This document shows, piece by piece, positions 24,654 to 32,778 of a stretch of DNA of 49,213 nucleotides. Source of the DNA: Acidobacteriota bacterium (GTDB lineage: Bacteria > Acidobacteriota > Vicinamibacteria > Vicinamibacterales > JAFNAJ01); contig JAHDVP010000008.1 in the NCBI GenBank assembly GCA_023384575.1, positions 1 through 49,213 of the forward strand. The letters are read 5' to 3'. Each line of letters begins with the position of its first letter. Within the stretch, counting starts at the first letter, position 1. Position numbers and translations under genes: made by a program. The notes under the pieces were generated by a model. The model did not search any database. It saw only the letters and a program-made list of their open reading frames with translations, and was not told the origin of the DNA.

Positions 24654-25799
24654 TCACGCGGCCCGCGCGGCAGCCGCGCGCGCATCTCGGGGGGCCGCGT
24701 GTGCGAGGGCGTCGGCGTGCAGCGCGGCGAAGTACATGGCCAGCGGCCGGTAGGCCATGTGCGCCCACTTGCCGAAGGGCACCTCGACGACGAGCATGGG
24801 CACCGCACCCATCAGGTGCACGACGTACATCAGGTTCGCGGCAATCTCCAGGCCGCTCCGGTGCAGCACGTGCTGCGCGACGCCCGTCAGCGCCACGAAC
24901 AGCAGCAGCCAGAGGAAGACCCAGTCGCTCTCGTGCGAGTGACGGTGAATCGGCGCCGACGGCCGGAGGCGGGCGTGCAGCATCACGATCGTCGCGCCAA
25001 TCAGACCGACGCTCGCCGCGTAGCCGAGGCCGTGCACGCGCCAGTCGATGGCCGGCCCGGCCTGCATCCGCTCGACGAAGAAGACGATCAGCGTGAAGAG
25101 CGAGACGTAGCTCACGACGAGCACGAGGTGCACGACCCACGGCCGCTTCCGGTCGCACTCGCGCCATCGCGCCTGCGTGGCGAAATGAAAGGGCAGGCGC
25201 CACGCCTGGCGCAGATACGAGACCAGCGGGACCCGGGGGCCGGGCGATCGCCACACCGAGAACCACCACATGCGGGCGCAGTTGATGCCGAGCAGCGCGG
25301 CCAGGGTGAGCGCCAGCACGATGTCGAAACGATGGATGACGTGGCTGGGGAGGAACGCGCCGGCGCCGTCGTAGACGCGAATGTCGCCCTGCCAGAGCCC
25401 GAACCCGAGGAAGACCGCGCCGGTCAGGGCGGCGACGACCAGAATGGCGATCCACTCGGCGCGCCACGAGCGGTAGAAGAGGCGGGAGAGCCCCGTGAAG
25501 TCGTACTGCGACGTCAGCCACCGCCGCATGCTCATCATCGTCTCGCCAGGCTCCGCGCCGCGGGGGCACTGCTCCGAGCACTCGCCGCAGTAGTAGCAGA
25601 GCCAGGGCTCGAGGGTCCCCCTGAGGCGCTCCTCGAGGCCGAGTTGCAGGAATCGCATCGAGCGGCGTGGAAAGAGGAAGGGCTCCCGTGAGAAGGGGCA
25701 CACGGCCGAGCACTGGCCGCAGTGGTAGCACTTGGCCACGTCCTCCGCGCCATAGCGCTCGAGGTCGTCGACGAGGCGCGGGTTCACGCGGACGGCCAT
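24654..25799 (-). CDS. QmoC-like protein: HdrC iron-sulfur domain fused to membrane cytochrome b
   Basis: The 381-residue protein has two [4Fe-4S] motifs at the N-terminus: CYHCGQCSAVCPF (24-35) and CYYCGECSEQCPRGAEP (69-83). About six membrane helices follow (first near 116-135), with histidines that could bind heme b (SHVIHRFD, WVVHLVLV, RVHGLGYA, HRHSHESD, YVVHLMG). This HdrC-plus-HdrE fusion is the plan of QmoC, the quinone-reacting subunit of the Qmo complex in sulfate reducers. It would let the HdrA/hydrogenase proteins exchange electrons with menaquinone. The ATG at 25799 has AGGAGG just upstream. It overlaps the preceding gene by 16 bases. Confidence 0.88.
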   Translation of the reverse strand: MAVRVNPRLVDDLERYGAEDVAKCYHCGQCSAVCPFSREPFLFPRRSMRFLQLGLEERLRGTLEPWLCYYCGECSEQCPRGAEPGETMMSMRRWLTSQYDFTGLSRLFYRSWRAEWIAILVVAALTGAVFLGFGLWQGDIRVYDGAGAFLPSHVIHRFDIVLALTLAALLGINCARMWWFSVWRSPGPRVPLVSYLRQAWRLPFHFATQARWRECDRKRPWVVHLVLVVSYVSLFTLIVFFVERMQAGPAIDWRVHGLGYAASVGLIGATIVMLHARLRPSAPIHRHSHESDWVFLWLLLFVALTGVAQHVLHRSGLEIAANLMYVVHLMGAVPMLVVEVPFGKWAHMAYRPLAMYFAALHADALAHAAPRDARAAAARAA

Positions 25800-27646
25800 A
25801 CCGCCTCCTCTCGGGCCAGGCGCGCGGCGAGCGAACGCGCGCGCGCATCGATCGTGGCGAGCGTGGGCGCCGGGGCACTCTCGCGGCCGACCCCGGACGC
25901 GATCGTCTTCAGCACCCTCGCCGCGACGGCCGAAGCCTGGGCCACGGCGTCGGGGATGTCTTTCGGGCCCTGGCATGCACCGGCGACGAATATGCCCCCC
26001 CGATCGGTGCCGGTCGGGTCGATGTTGTAGTCGGCCTCGCGGAAGAAGCCGTCGGCATCGTGCGCGATGCCGAGCACCTCGGCGAGGTGCCGCGCGCCGG
26101 CCGCCGGCTCGAGCCCCACCGAGAGCAGGACCATGTCGACCGGGAACTCGAGCAGGCAGTCGCCGACGATGTCCTCGCCCTTGACCATGAGCCGGCCGTC
26201 AACGGCCGTGACCCGTGCCGAGCGACCGCGCACGACGTGGACGCCCTCCTCGCGAATGCGCTCGAAGAACTCCTCGTAGCCCTTCCCGAACGCCCGCATG
26301 TCGATGTAGAACTCGAAGCAGTCGGCCTCGGGCAGCTTCTCGCGCACGAGGTGGGCGAACTTCAGCGAGTACATGCAGCAGACCCGCGAACAGTAGCGGT
26401 TGAAGTGCTCGTCGCGCGACCCCACGCAGTGGATGATGGCGAGCCGCCGGGGTGCCGGGCCGTCGGGCTCGAAGACCCACTCGTCCTGCTTCGTCCGCTT
26501 GTTCCGCCGCCGCGTCTTCATGACGATGCGACCACCCGTCGGCCCCGACGCGTTGGTGAGCCGCTCGAACTCGAGCGCGTTCAGGACGTTCGGGTGCACG
26601 CCGTATCCGTAGCGCTCGAGGCGCCGCGCGTCGAAGACGTCGTAGCCCGTGGCCACGACGATGTTGCCGACGTCGACGTGCTCGAGCCGATCCTGCTCGT
26701 CGAGGTGGATCGCGTTCTTCGCGCACTTTTTCAGGCAGGCCCCGCACTTCTTGCCGTCGGTCAGGATCCAGGTGCAGGCGTCGGGATCGACGACGTAGGT
26801 GTTCGGAATGGCCTGCGGAAACGGCAGGTAGATGGCCTTGCGCGGGGCGATGCCGGCGTCGAACTCGCTCGGCACCTGCACCGGGCAGAAGGCCGTGCAG
26901 AGGTCGCACGATACGCAGGCGTCCGCATCGACCCGGCGCGCGCGCTGGAGCAGCGTCACGTGGAAGGCGCCCGGCTCGCCGCTCAGCGCCGCCACCTCGC
27001 AGCAGGTCCGGAGGTCGATGGCCTCGTGCTGGCCGACGCTCACCATCTTCGGCGTCAGGATGCAGGCGGCGCAGTCGAGCGTCGGGAAGGTCTTGTCGAA
27101 CATCGCCATGTGCCCGCCGATCGTCGGCGACCGCTCGACGAGGCACACGGGCTTGCCCGCGTCGGCGAGCTCGAGCGCCGTCTGGATGCCGCTGACACCC
27201 CCGCCGATGACGAGGGTGGTGGGGAGCACACTGCGCGACTCGGGGCGGGTCACGAGCGACAGGGGGATGCCGTGGACGGCGCAGGCGATCGCGGCGCAGG
27301 CCATCGTCACCGCGTCGCCGGCAGTGCCGTCGCGGGCGCGGAACGGCGCGAGACGCACCGCCTCGGGGTCGCGGCCGGCGAGCGCCATCGCCCGCGTCAC
27401 GGCCGGCTTGAGGTAGCCGGGACGTACCCCACCGACGACGACGGCCGTGAGGTCCAGGTGTTCGACGAGCGACGCGAGCCTGGCGGGGTCGAGCGGCGGG
27501 GACGGCCCGCAGACCGAGACGTGCGCCACGTCGTCGAGCGAGGCCGCGTAGCGGCCGATCGCGTCGAGGTCGAGAACATCGGAGACGGCGGCGTCGTGGC
27601 ACAGCAGGACGCCGACGCGGGGCGGGGCGGGAGGCGGGGTGGCCAT
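25784..27646 (-). CDS. hdrA: HdrA-like flavoprotein (first copy)
   Basis: The 620-residue protein is the first gene of the operon. FAD binding is at 145-153 (LVIGGGVSG). The HdrA-specific segment IGGHMAMFDKTFPTLDCAAC with ILTPKM follows at 177-201. Two iron-sulfur motifs lie at 244-254 (CVSCDLCTAFCP) and 291-308 (C then CGACLKKC). HCVGSRDEHFNRYCSRVCC and GACQGPKDIPDAVAQA match HdrA/QmoA proteins. The N-terminal domain is degenerate: VGVLLCHDAA keeps one cysteine where the second HdrA has CNCG. The two HdrA proteins may thus have different jobs, one taking electrons from the hydrogenase and one passing them to the membrane subunit. A TTGCGC-N18-CACAAT sequence at 27856-27827 could be the promoter. 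Confidence 0.92.
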   Translation of the reverse strand: MATPPPAPPRVGVLLCHDAAVSDVLDLDAIGRYAASLDDVAHVSVCGPSPPLDPARLASLVEHLDLTAVVVGGVRPGYLKPAVTRAMALAGRDPEAVRLAPFRARDGTAGDAVTMACAAIACAVHGIPLSLVTRPESRSVLPTTLVIGGGVSGIQTALELADAGKPVCLVERSPTIGGHMAMFDKTFPTLDCAACILTPKMVSVGQHEAIDLRTCCEVAALSGEPGAFHVTLLQRARRVDADACVSCDLCTAFCPVQVPSEFDAGIAPRKAIYLPFPQAIPNTYVVDPDACTWILTDGKKCGACLKKCAKNAIHLDEQDRLEHVDVGNIVVATGYDVFDARRLERYGYGVHPNVLNALEFERLTNASGPTGGRIVMKTRRRNKRTKQDEWVFEPDGPAPRRLAIIHCVGSRDEHFNRYCSRVCCMYSLKFAHLVREKLPEADCFEFYIDMRAFGKGYEEFFERIREEGVHVVRGRSARVTAVDGRLMVKGEDIVGDCLLEFPVDMVLLSVGLEPAAGARHLAEVLGIAHDADGFFREADYNIDPTGTDRGGIFVAGACQGPKDIPDAVAQASAVAARVLKTIASGVGRESAPAPTLATIDARARSLAARLAREEAVWPSA

Positions 27647-28061
27647 GCCCTGAACTCCGGGCGCTTCGCCGCCGGGATCGTGCTTCGAGCGGGAGGCGCG
27701 CGCCGCAGGTGGACCGCGGCAGGGGAAGTCGGGGGCAAGTGATCGACGGCCAGATCAACACTGACCCGACCGTACCTGACTCGACGCTCTCGGGGGCGTG
27801 GGGCGGGGGACGAACCCCGTACGCCTATTGTGGCACCTGGGCTTGCACCGGCGCAAGGAGAAGCGGGACAGGACACGCGGGACAGGGCAAGCGGGACTCG
27901 AGCACGACGAGGCGGCACCGTGCAGCGCCGGGCGTGCGAGCGACCCGTCGCCACCCGACCGGCGCGCCGGCGAGGGGCGCGACGAAGCGCCGGCTCGCCC
28001 GTGGTTCGCCAGGGCTTGCAGGCCGTGCCACACTACGGGCGTTGCGACGCGGGAGGTCGAC
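27647..28061. other. 415-base divergent intergenic region ahead of the hydrogenase operon
   Basis: This gap separates the hydrogenase/Hdr operon (-) from the serine hydrolase gene (+). On the minus side, TTGCGC (27856-27851) and CACAAT (27832-27827) are 18 bases apart. An inverted repeat TGATC-N8-GATCA (27740-27757) lies between that candidate promoter and the ATG at 27646. On the plus side, GGGAGG at 28051-28056 is the ribosome site of the next gene. An open frame runs across the plus strand but its composition looks like the by-product of high GC. I see no RNA gene or other conserved element. Confidence 0.4.
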
Positions 28062-29630
28062 GTGAGGAACCGCTCCAGGAGAGTGGCGGCGTTGGTCGCC
28101 GCGACGGTCGTGTCGTCGCTGCTTCTGCCCGACGTCGAGGCACAGACGAGCGCCGGCGCCGCGCGCGCCGACCCGCCCCGGTTCGCGGATCCCGACCGCC
28201 GGGCGAAGCTCGCCACCGCGTTTCCCGAGATCGACCGGATCTTCCGCGAGTACGTCGAGGGCGCGCGCGTGCCCGGGGCCGCGTGGGGCATCCTCGTCGA
28301 CGGCGAGTTCGTCCATGCCGGCGCATCGGGCGTGCGCGAGCTCGTCACCCGCTCGCCGGTCGATGCCGACACCGTGTTCCGCATCGCGTCGATGACGAAG
28401 AGCTTCACGGCGCTCGCGATCCTGAAGCTCCGCGACGAGAGGCGGCTGGCGCTCGACGACCCGGCAGAACGCTACGTGCCCGAGCTGGCGGGGCTCGCGT
28501 ATCCGACCACCGACTCGCCGAAGATCACGATCCGGCACCTGCTGTCGCATTCGGCGGGCTTCCCGGAGGACAACCCCTGGGGCGACCAGCAGCTCGCGAT
28601 CTCCGACGAGGAGATGGCGAGGCTGATGCGGGACGGCATCCCGTTCTCGAGCCCGCCAGGCGTCGCGTACGAGTACTCCAACTTCGGCTACGCGATTCTC
28701 GGGCGCATCGTCGCGCGGGCGTCGGGCATGCCCTATCGCGACTTCGTGACGGCCGAGATCCTGCGACCCCTCGGTCTCGCGTCCACGACGCTCGATCCGT
28801 CGGCCGTGCCTCAGGACCGGCTCGCGCGTGGCTACCGGTGGGAGGACGACCAGTGGAAGGAGGAGCCGCCGCTCGCCGACGGCGCCTTCGGCGCGATGGG
28901 CGGCATGCTGATGTCGATACGCGACCTCGCGACGTACGTGGGGTTCCTGATGTCGGCCTGGCCGGCGCGCGACGACCCCGGGATGGGCCCGGTCTCGCGC
29001 GCGACGCTGCGCGAGATGCAGCAGGTGTGGCGTACGCGGCCGGCGACGGCCACGACGTCGACGGACGGATCGATCCAGTTGAGCGCCAGCGGGTACGGCT
29101 TCGGCCTGCGGGTCACGCAGACGGCGACCCTCAGCGCGATCGTGGGCCATGCGGGCGGCCTGCCGGGGTACGGGTCGCTGATGCTCTGGCTGCCCGAGCA
29201 CGGCGTGGGGCTCGTCGCCGCCGGCAACCTCACCTACACCTCGTGGGGGCCGCGGTTCGACGCGGCATTCGAGGCGCTGCGGCGCACGGGTGGGCTGCAG
29301 CCGCGCCTCCCCCAGCCCTCGCCGGCGCTCGTCGCCGCGCGCGACGCGGTGTCGCGCCTCGTCGTCGACTGGGACGATGAGCTGGCAGACGAGATCGCGG
29401 CCGACAACCTCTTCGTCGATCGGTCTAAAGACCGCCGCCGATCCGAGTTCGACGCCTTGCGGCAGCGCCACGGCACCTGCCGCCCCGAAGGGCCGTTCGA
29501 CGTCGAGAACGCGTTACGCGGTCAGTGGACGCTGCGCTGCGACCGGGGTGCGGTGAGAGTGGCGATCACCCTCTCGCCGACGATGCCGCCGCGCGTGCAG
29601 TTGCTGTCGGTGAGGTCCCTCGACCCCTGA
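28062..29630 (+). CDS. Exported class C beta-lactamase-like serine hydrolase
   Basis: From the GTG at 28062 (GGGAGG five bases upstream) the protein has 522 residues with a signal peptide (VAALVAATVVSSLLLPDVEA). The beta-lactamase/transpeptidase fold is shown by the SxxK motif SMTK (Ser110, Lys113), the YxN motif YEYSN (Tyr205, Asn207), HLLSHSAGF and the late GHAGG replacing KTG. Relatives include esterases, D-aminopeptidases, penicillin-binding proteins and beta-lactamases. The HxG motif and the 130-residue extra C-terminal domain favour an esterase or peptidase over true antibiotic resistance. The longer upstream frame is rejected because it would bury the signal peptide. Confidence 0.87.
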   Translation: MRNRSRRVAALVAATVVSSLLLPDVEAQTSAGAARADPPRFADPDRRAKLATAFPEIDRIFREYVEGARVPGAAWGILVDGEFVHAGASGVRELVTRSPVDADTVFRIASMTKSFTALAILKLRDERRLALDDPAERYVPELAGLAYPTTDSPKITIRHLLSHSAGFPEDNPWGDQQLAISDEEMARLMRDGIPFSSPPGVAYEYSNFGYAILGRIVARASGMPYRDFVTAEILRPLGLASTTLDPSAVPQDRLARGYRWEDDQWKEEPPLADGAFGAMGGMLMSIRDLATYVGFLMSAWPARDDPGMGPVSRATLREMQQVWRTRPATATTSTDGSIQLSASGYGFGLRVTQTATLSAIVGHAGGLPGYGSLMLWLPEHGVGLVAAGNLTYTSWGPRFDAAFEALRRTGGLQPRLPQPSPALVAARDAVSRLVVDWDDELADEIAADNLFVDRSKDRRRSEFDALRQRHGTCRPEGPFDVENALRGQWTLRCDRGAVRVAITLSPTMPPRVQLLSVRSLDP

Positions 29631-29886
29631 CGAGAAGAAGGGGAAAAGGGGACACTCATCTTTTCTGGCTGTCGGATGGCCGTCATCCGGCGTCGCCGGA
29701 AGCAGGGTGACCGATCGAGAAGCCCGTGGCTGCGTGGTAGAGTAGGGCTCCGATATTCCCTGACGAAGGGTGATGCGCGTTCCGACCGAGTCCCTTCGGC
29801 CGTCCGACGATCGACGCCCGCGATCGTGCGCCCCAACCGGGGGGCCGGCGGCGCCTGCGTGACCCCGGGCCAGGAGGACGACTGCC
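29631..29886 (+). promoter_or_regulatory. Leader region of the GTPase cassette
   Basis: A short stem-loop CGGATG-GCCGT-CATCCG (29673-29689) may end the upstream transcript. TAGAGT (29738-29743) could be a -10 box, but no convincing -35 precedes it. An AAAAG...CTTTT stretch (about 29645-29665) resembles AAAAGGGGACA repeats seen elsewhere. AGGAGG at 29872-29877 is the ribosome site for the GTG at 29887. Confidence 0.3.
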
Positions 29887-30510
29887 GTGACCACCACCCA
29901 CGCACACGAGGGCGCAGCCGAGAGCCCCGCCGCCCCGACTGCCGATGCGGCCCTCGGCAGCCCCCCGCAGGATCCGACCGGTGGCGCGAGCCTCGACAAG
30001 GTGCGCGACATCCTCTTCGGCGTGCAGATGCGAGAGGTCGACCGCCGGTTCGCCCGCCTCGAGGAACGCCTGGTCAAGGAGACCAGCGACCTGAAGGACG
30101 AAGTGAGGCGGCGGCTCGAAGCGCTCGAGCAGTACGCGCGGGCCGAGGTCGAGTCGCTGGCCGATCGGATCCGGGTCGAGCACGACGGTCGGGCGGAGGC
30201 CCAGCGCGAGATGTCGCGCGAGCTGCGTGAGACGGCGGCGTCCTTCGAGCGGCGGACGGCCGCCCTCGACGAGCAGGGGGCGAAGGCGCAACGCGAGCTG
30301 AGGCAGCAGATGCTCGAGCAGCACCAGCGCCTGACCGACGATCTTCGACAGAAGGTGGACGAGATCCTGTCCACCCTCGCCCGCGAGGCGCGGGAGCTGC
30401 GTGACGACAAGGCCGATCGGCGGCTCGTCGCCTCGCTGCTCACCGAGATGGCCATGCGCCTGAACAACGAGCTGTCCATCCCTGGTCTCGGGGACACCGC
30501 GAATGGCTGA
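29887..30510 (+). CDS. Coiled-coil protein of the GTPase cassette
   Basis: The 207-residue soluble protein starts at GTG with AGGAGG upstream. Residues 1-35 are low complexity (Ala/Pro/Thr). A conserved-looking segment LDKVRDILFGVQMREVDRRF is followed by continuous heptad-rich helix from about 55 to 185 (RFARLEERL, LKDEVRRRLEALEQ, VDEILSTLAREARELR). The C-terminus VASLLTEMAMRLNNEL may be a short folded cap. There is no signal peptide or enzyme motif. Its stop overlaps the OmpA-like ATG by 8 bases (ATGGCTGA), so its amount should be tied to that of the membrane protein. It may be a scaffold between the GTPase and the OmpA-like protein. That is inference. Confidence 0.7.
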   Translation: MTTTHAHEGAAESPAAPTADAALGSPPQDPTGGASLDKVRDILFGVQMREVDRRFARLEERLVKETSDLKDEVRRRLEALEQYARAEVESLADRIRVEHDGRAEAQREMSRELRETAASFERRTAALDEQGAKAQRELRQQMLEQHQRLTDDLRQKVDEILSTLAREARELRDDKADRRLVASLLTEMAMRLNNELSIPGLGDTANG

Positions 30511-32284
30511 ACCCGTCGTCGCGACGGGCGCCGGTCCACGCGCGGCACACGGCGACGAGGGGCCCGGTCGGGGTGCGGTCGACGAAGCGAGGTTCGCCGA
30601 GCTGCGGCGGCTGATCGTCGGCCCGGAGCAGGTCGAGCTGCGGGCGCTGCGGACGCGCGTCACCGACCCGAGCCTGCGGCTGCGCGACGTCAGTCTGGTC
30701 CTGCCCGATGCCATCGCGGAACGCGCGGGCGACCCGAAGCTCGCCCGGGCGCTCGCGCCGCCCATCGAGGAGGCCATCACGGCGTCGGTCCGCCGCGATC
30801 CGCGGCCGCTCGCCGACGCGCTGTTCCCCGCCATCGGCCCGGCGATCCGCAAGGCCATCGCGCACACGCTCGCGTCGATGATGGAGTCGCTCAACCGCAC
30901 GGTCGAGCAGAGCGTCTCGTGGCGAGCCGTGCGCTGGCGGTGGACGGCCCTTCGCACGGGCAAGCCGTTTGCCGAGATCGTGCTGCTCGAGACGCTGCAG
31001 TACCGCGTGGAGCAGCTGCTGCTCATCCACCGCGAGACAGGGCTGCTGCTGCAGCACGTGACGTCGGAGGCCTCCTCGACGCACGACGCCGACCAGGTCT
31101 CGGCGATGCTCACCGCCATTCGCGACTTCGTCCACGACTCGTTCCACGTGCCGGGCGAAGAGGGCCTCGACGCGCTCCGCGTCGGCGATCTGCAGGTGAT
31201 CGTCGAGCAGGGGCCCCACGCCGTGCTCGCGGCTGTCGTGCGCGGCACCGCGCCGGCCGCCCTCCGTGCGACGTTCCAGTCGGCGCTCGAAACCGTGCAC
31301 CTGCAGCTCGGGCCGGAGCTGGGCGCGTTTCGGGGCGACGCGTCGCCGTTCGAGCGCGCGCGTCCGACGCTCGAGCTGTGCCTGGTGAGCCAAGCCCGCC
31401 CCAGGCGCCGATCGGTGCTGCCGCGGGTCTGGTTGACGCTCGCCGCCCTGCTCTTCGTGGCGCTCGCCGTCTGGGCGTTCCTGGCGTGGCGCGACTGGCA
31501 ACGCTGGCACACGTACGTGGAGCGCCTTCGAGCCGAGCCTGGTCTCGTCGTGCTCGCGAGCGGGCGAGAGAACGGCCGGTTCTTCGTCGCCGGCCTTCGC
31601 GACCCGCTGGCCACTGATCCTGCCACGCTCATCGCCGCCACGGGCCTCTCGACCGGTGCCGTGGAAGGACGCTGGGAGCCCTATCAGGCCATCCATCCCC
31701 GGTTCGTGTCCGCGCGTGCGAGCGAGTTGCTCCGGCCCCCACCGGGCGTGTCGCTGCAGGCCGACGCCGGCACCCTCGTGGCGCGCGGCGACGCGCCGGC
31801 CTGGTGGGTGGCCGAGAGCGAGCGTCTCGCGCCGGCGATTGCCGGAGTACAGCGGTTCGAGTATGCGGGGCCTGCTCCAGAGGACCGTCTGGCGGCGGCC
31901 GTCGAGCGCGCGTCGCTGAGGTTCCCGAAGGGGTCGTCGAGCCCGCTCGCTGCGCAGGCCGAGGTCGCCGCCCTGGCGTCCGCGCTGCGCGAGCTCGACG
32001 AGTACGCGCGTGCGCGCCGGCGTCGCGTCCAGGTCGACGTCGTCGGGCACACCGACAGCGACGGGCTCGATGCCGCCAACGTGCCGCTCAGCGAGGCGCG
32101 GGCGAGCGCGGCGCTCGCGGTCGTTGGCGCCTCGCGCTTCGGCGCGCTCGACTTCGTCGTCGTGCCGGCCGGCAGTCGCGAGCCGCTCACGCCGGGCACG
32201 ACCGAGGACGAGAAGGCGCTGAATCGCCGCGCATCGTTCCGGGTCGTGTGGACGCCTGGTGGCCCGCAGGGGACGCTGCCGTGA
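30503..32284 (+). CDS. Inner-membrane protein with cytoplasmic N-domain and C-terminal OmpA-like domain
   Basis: The 593-residue protein has no signal peptide. Residues about 1-305 form a helical N-domain (VSLVLPDAIAERA, ITASVRRDPRPLADALFPAIGPAIRKAIA, LLLIHRETGLLLQHV). One membrane helix lies near 313-333 (WLTLAALLFVALAVWAFLA). The periplasmic part has a small alpha/beta segment and then an OmpA/MotB peptidoglycan-binding domain (VDVVGHTDSDGLDAANVPLS, LNRRASFRVV). This topology puts the N-domain in the cytoplasm and the OmpA domain at the cell wall. It could transmit signals between the cytoplasmic GTPase and peptidoglycan. It overlaps the next gene by GTGA. Confidence 0.82.
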   Translation: MAEPVVATGAGPRAAHGDEGPGRGAVDEARFAELRRLIVGPEQVELRALRTRVTDPSLRLRDVSLVLPDAIAERAGDPKLARALAPPIEEAITASVRRDPRPLADALFPAIGPAIRKAIAHTLASMMESLNRTVEQSVSWRAVRWRWTALRTGKPFAEIVLLETLQYRVEQLLLIHRETGLLLQHVTSEASSTHDADQVSAMLTAIRDFVHDSFHVPGEEGLDALRVGDLQVIVEQGPHAVLAAVVRGTAPAALRATFQSALETVHLQLGPELGAFRGDASPFERARPTLELCLVSQARPRRRSVLPRVWLTLAALLFVALAVWAFLAWRDWQRWHTYVERLRAEPGLVVLASGRENGRFFVAGLRDPLATDPATLIAATGLSTGAVEGRWEPYQAIHPRFVSARASELLRPPPGVSLQADAGTLVARGDAPAWWVAESERLAPAIAGVQRFEYAGPAPEDRLAAAVERASLRFPKGSSSPLAAQAEVAALASALRELDEYARARRRRVQVDVVGHTDSDGLDAANVPLSEARASAALAVVGASRFGALDFVVVPAGSREPLTPGTTEDEKALNRRASFRVVWTPGGPQGTLP

Positions 32285-32778
32285 TCCAGAAAAAGGTGTG
32301 CATGCTCGGCGGCTTCGCCGTCGGCAAGACGAGCCTCGTGTCGCGCTTCGTCCACAGCATCTTCTCGGACAAGTACCTGACGACGCTCGGCGTGAAGATC
32401 GACAAGAAGGCCGTCGACCTCGGCGATCGGCAGGTCGAGTTCATCCTGTGGGACATCTACGGCGAGGACGACTTCCAGAAGGTGCGGCTCTCGTACCTGC
32501 GTGGCGCCGCCGGCTACCTGCTGGTCGTCGACGGCACGCGGCGCGAGACGCTCGACACCGCGCTGACGCTGCAGCAGGGGGTCGAGCTGGCCGTCGGCCG
32601 GCTCCCGTTCGTCGTGCTCGTCAACAAGGCGGATCTGGAAGACACATGGGAGCTGAACGAGCGGGCGCTCTCGAAGCTGTCGCAGCGGGGGTGGCGCGTC
32701 GTGAAGACGAGCGCCAAGACCGGCGCGGGCGTGCAGGAGGCGTTCGCCGCGCTGGCCCGGGCGGTGATCGATGAGTGA
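32281..32778 (+). CDS. Rab/Ras-like small GTPase
   Basis: The 165-residue single-domain GTPase has all five G motifs: P-loop GGFAVGKTS (10-18), switch I threonines YLTTLGVKI (32-40), G3 WDIYGEDD (57-64), G4 NKAD (115-118) and G5 TSAK (143-146). The core is closest in style to Rab proteins. In G3 the usual DTAGQE reads DIYGED, so the catalytic glutamine position is Glu62. It may hydrolyse slowly alone and need a partner. There is no C-terminal cysteine for lipidation and no roadblock protein beside it, unlike MglA/MglB. The GTG start overlaps the OmpA-like stop, and the end overlaps the next gene by 8 bases. Confidence 0.92.
   Translation: MIQKKVCMLGGFAVGKTSLVSRFVHSIFSDKYLTTLGVKIDKKAVDLGDRQVEFILWDIYGEDDFQKVRLSYLRGAAGYLLVVDGTRRETLDTALTLQQGVELAVGRLPFVVLVNKADLEDTWELNERALSKLSQRGWRVVKTSAKTGAGVQEAFAALARAVIDE

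Noticed and set aside
20066-27646. Complete HdrABC-MvhADG complex
   Set aside because: There is no HdrB with its cysteine-rich CCG motifs. The HdrC-like domain is fused to a membrane cytochrome, so the canonical soluble complex is not encoded here.
28062-29630. Antibiotic-resistance beta-lactamase
   Set aside because: The SxxK and YxN motifs are shared by many esterases and peptidases. The KTG motif is replaced by HAGG and there is a long extra C-terminal domain, so resistance cannot be claimed.
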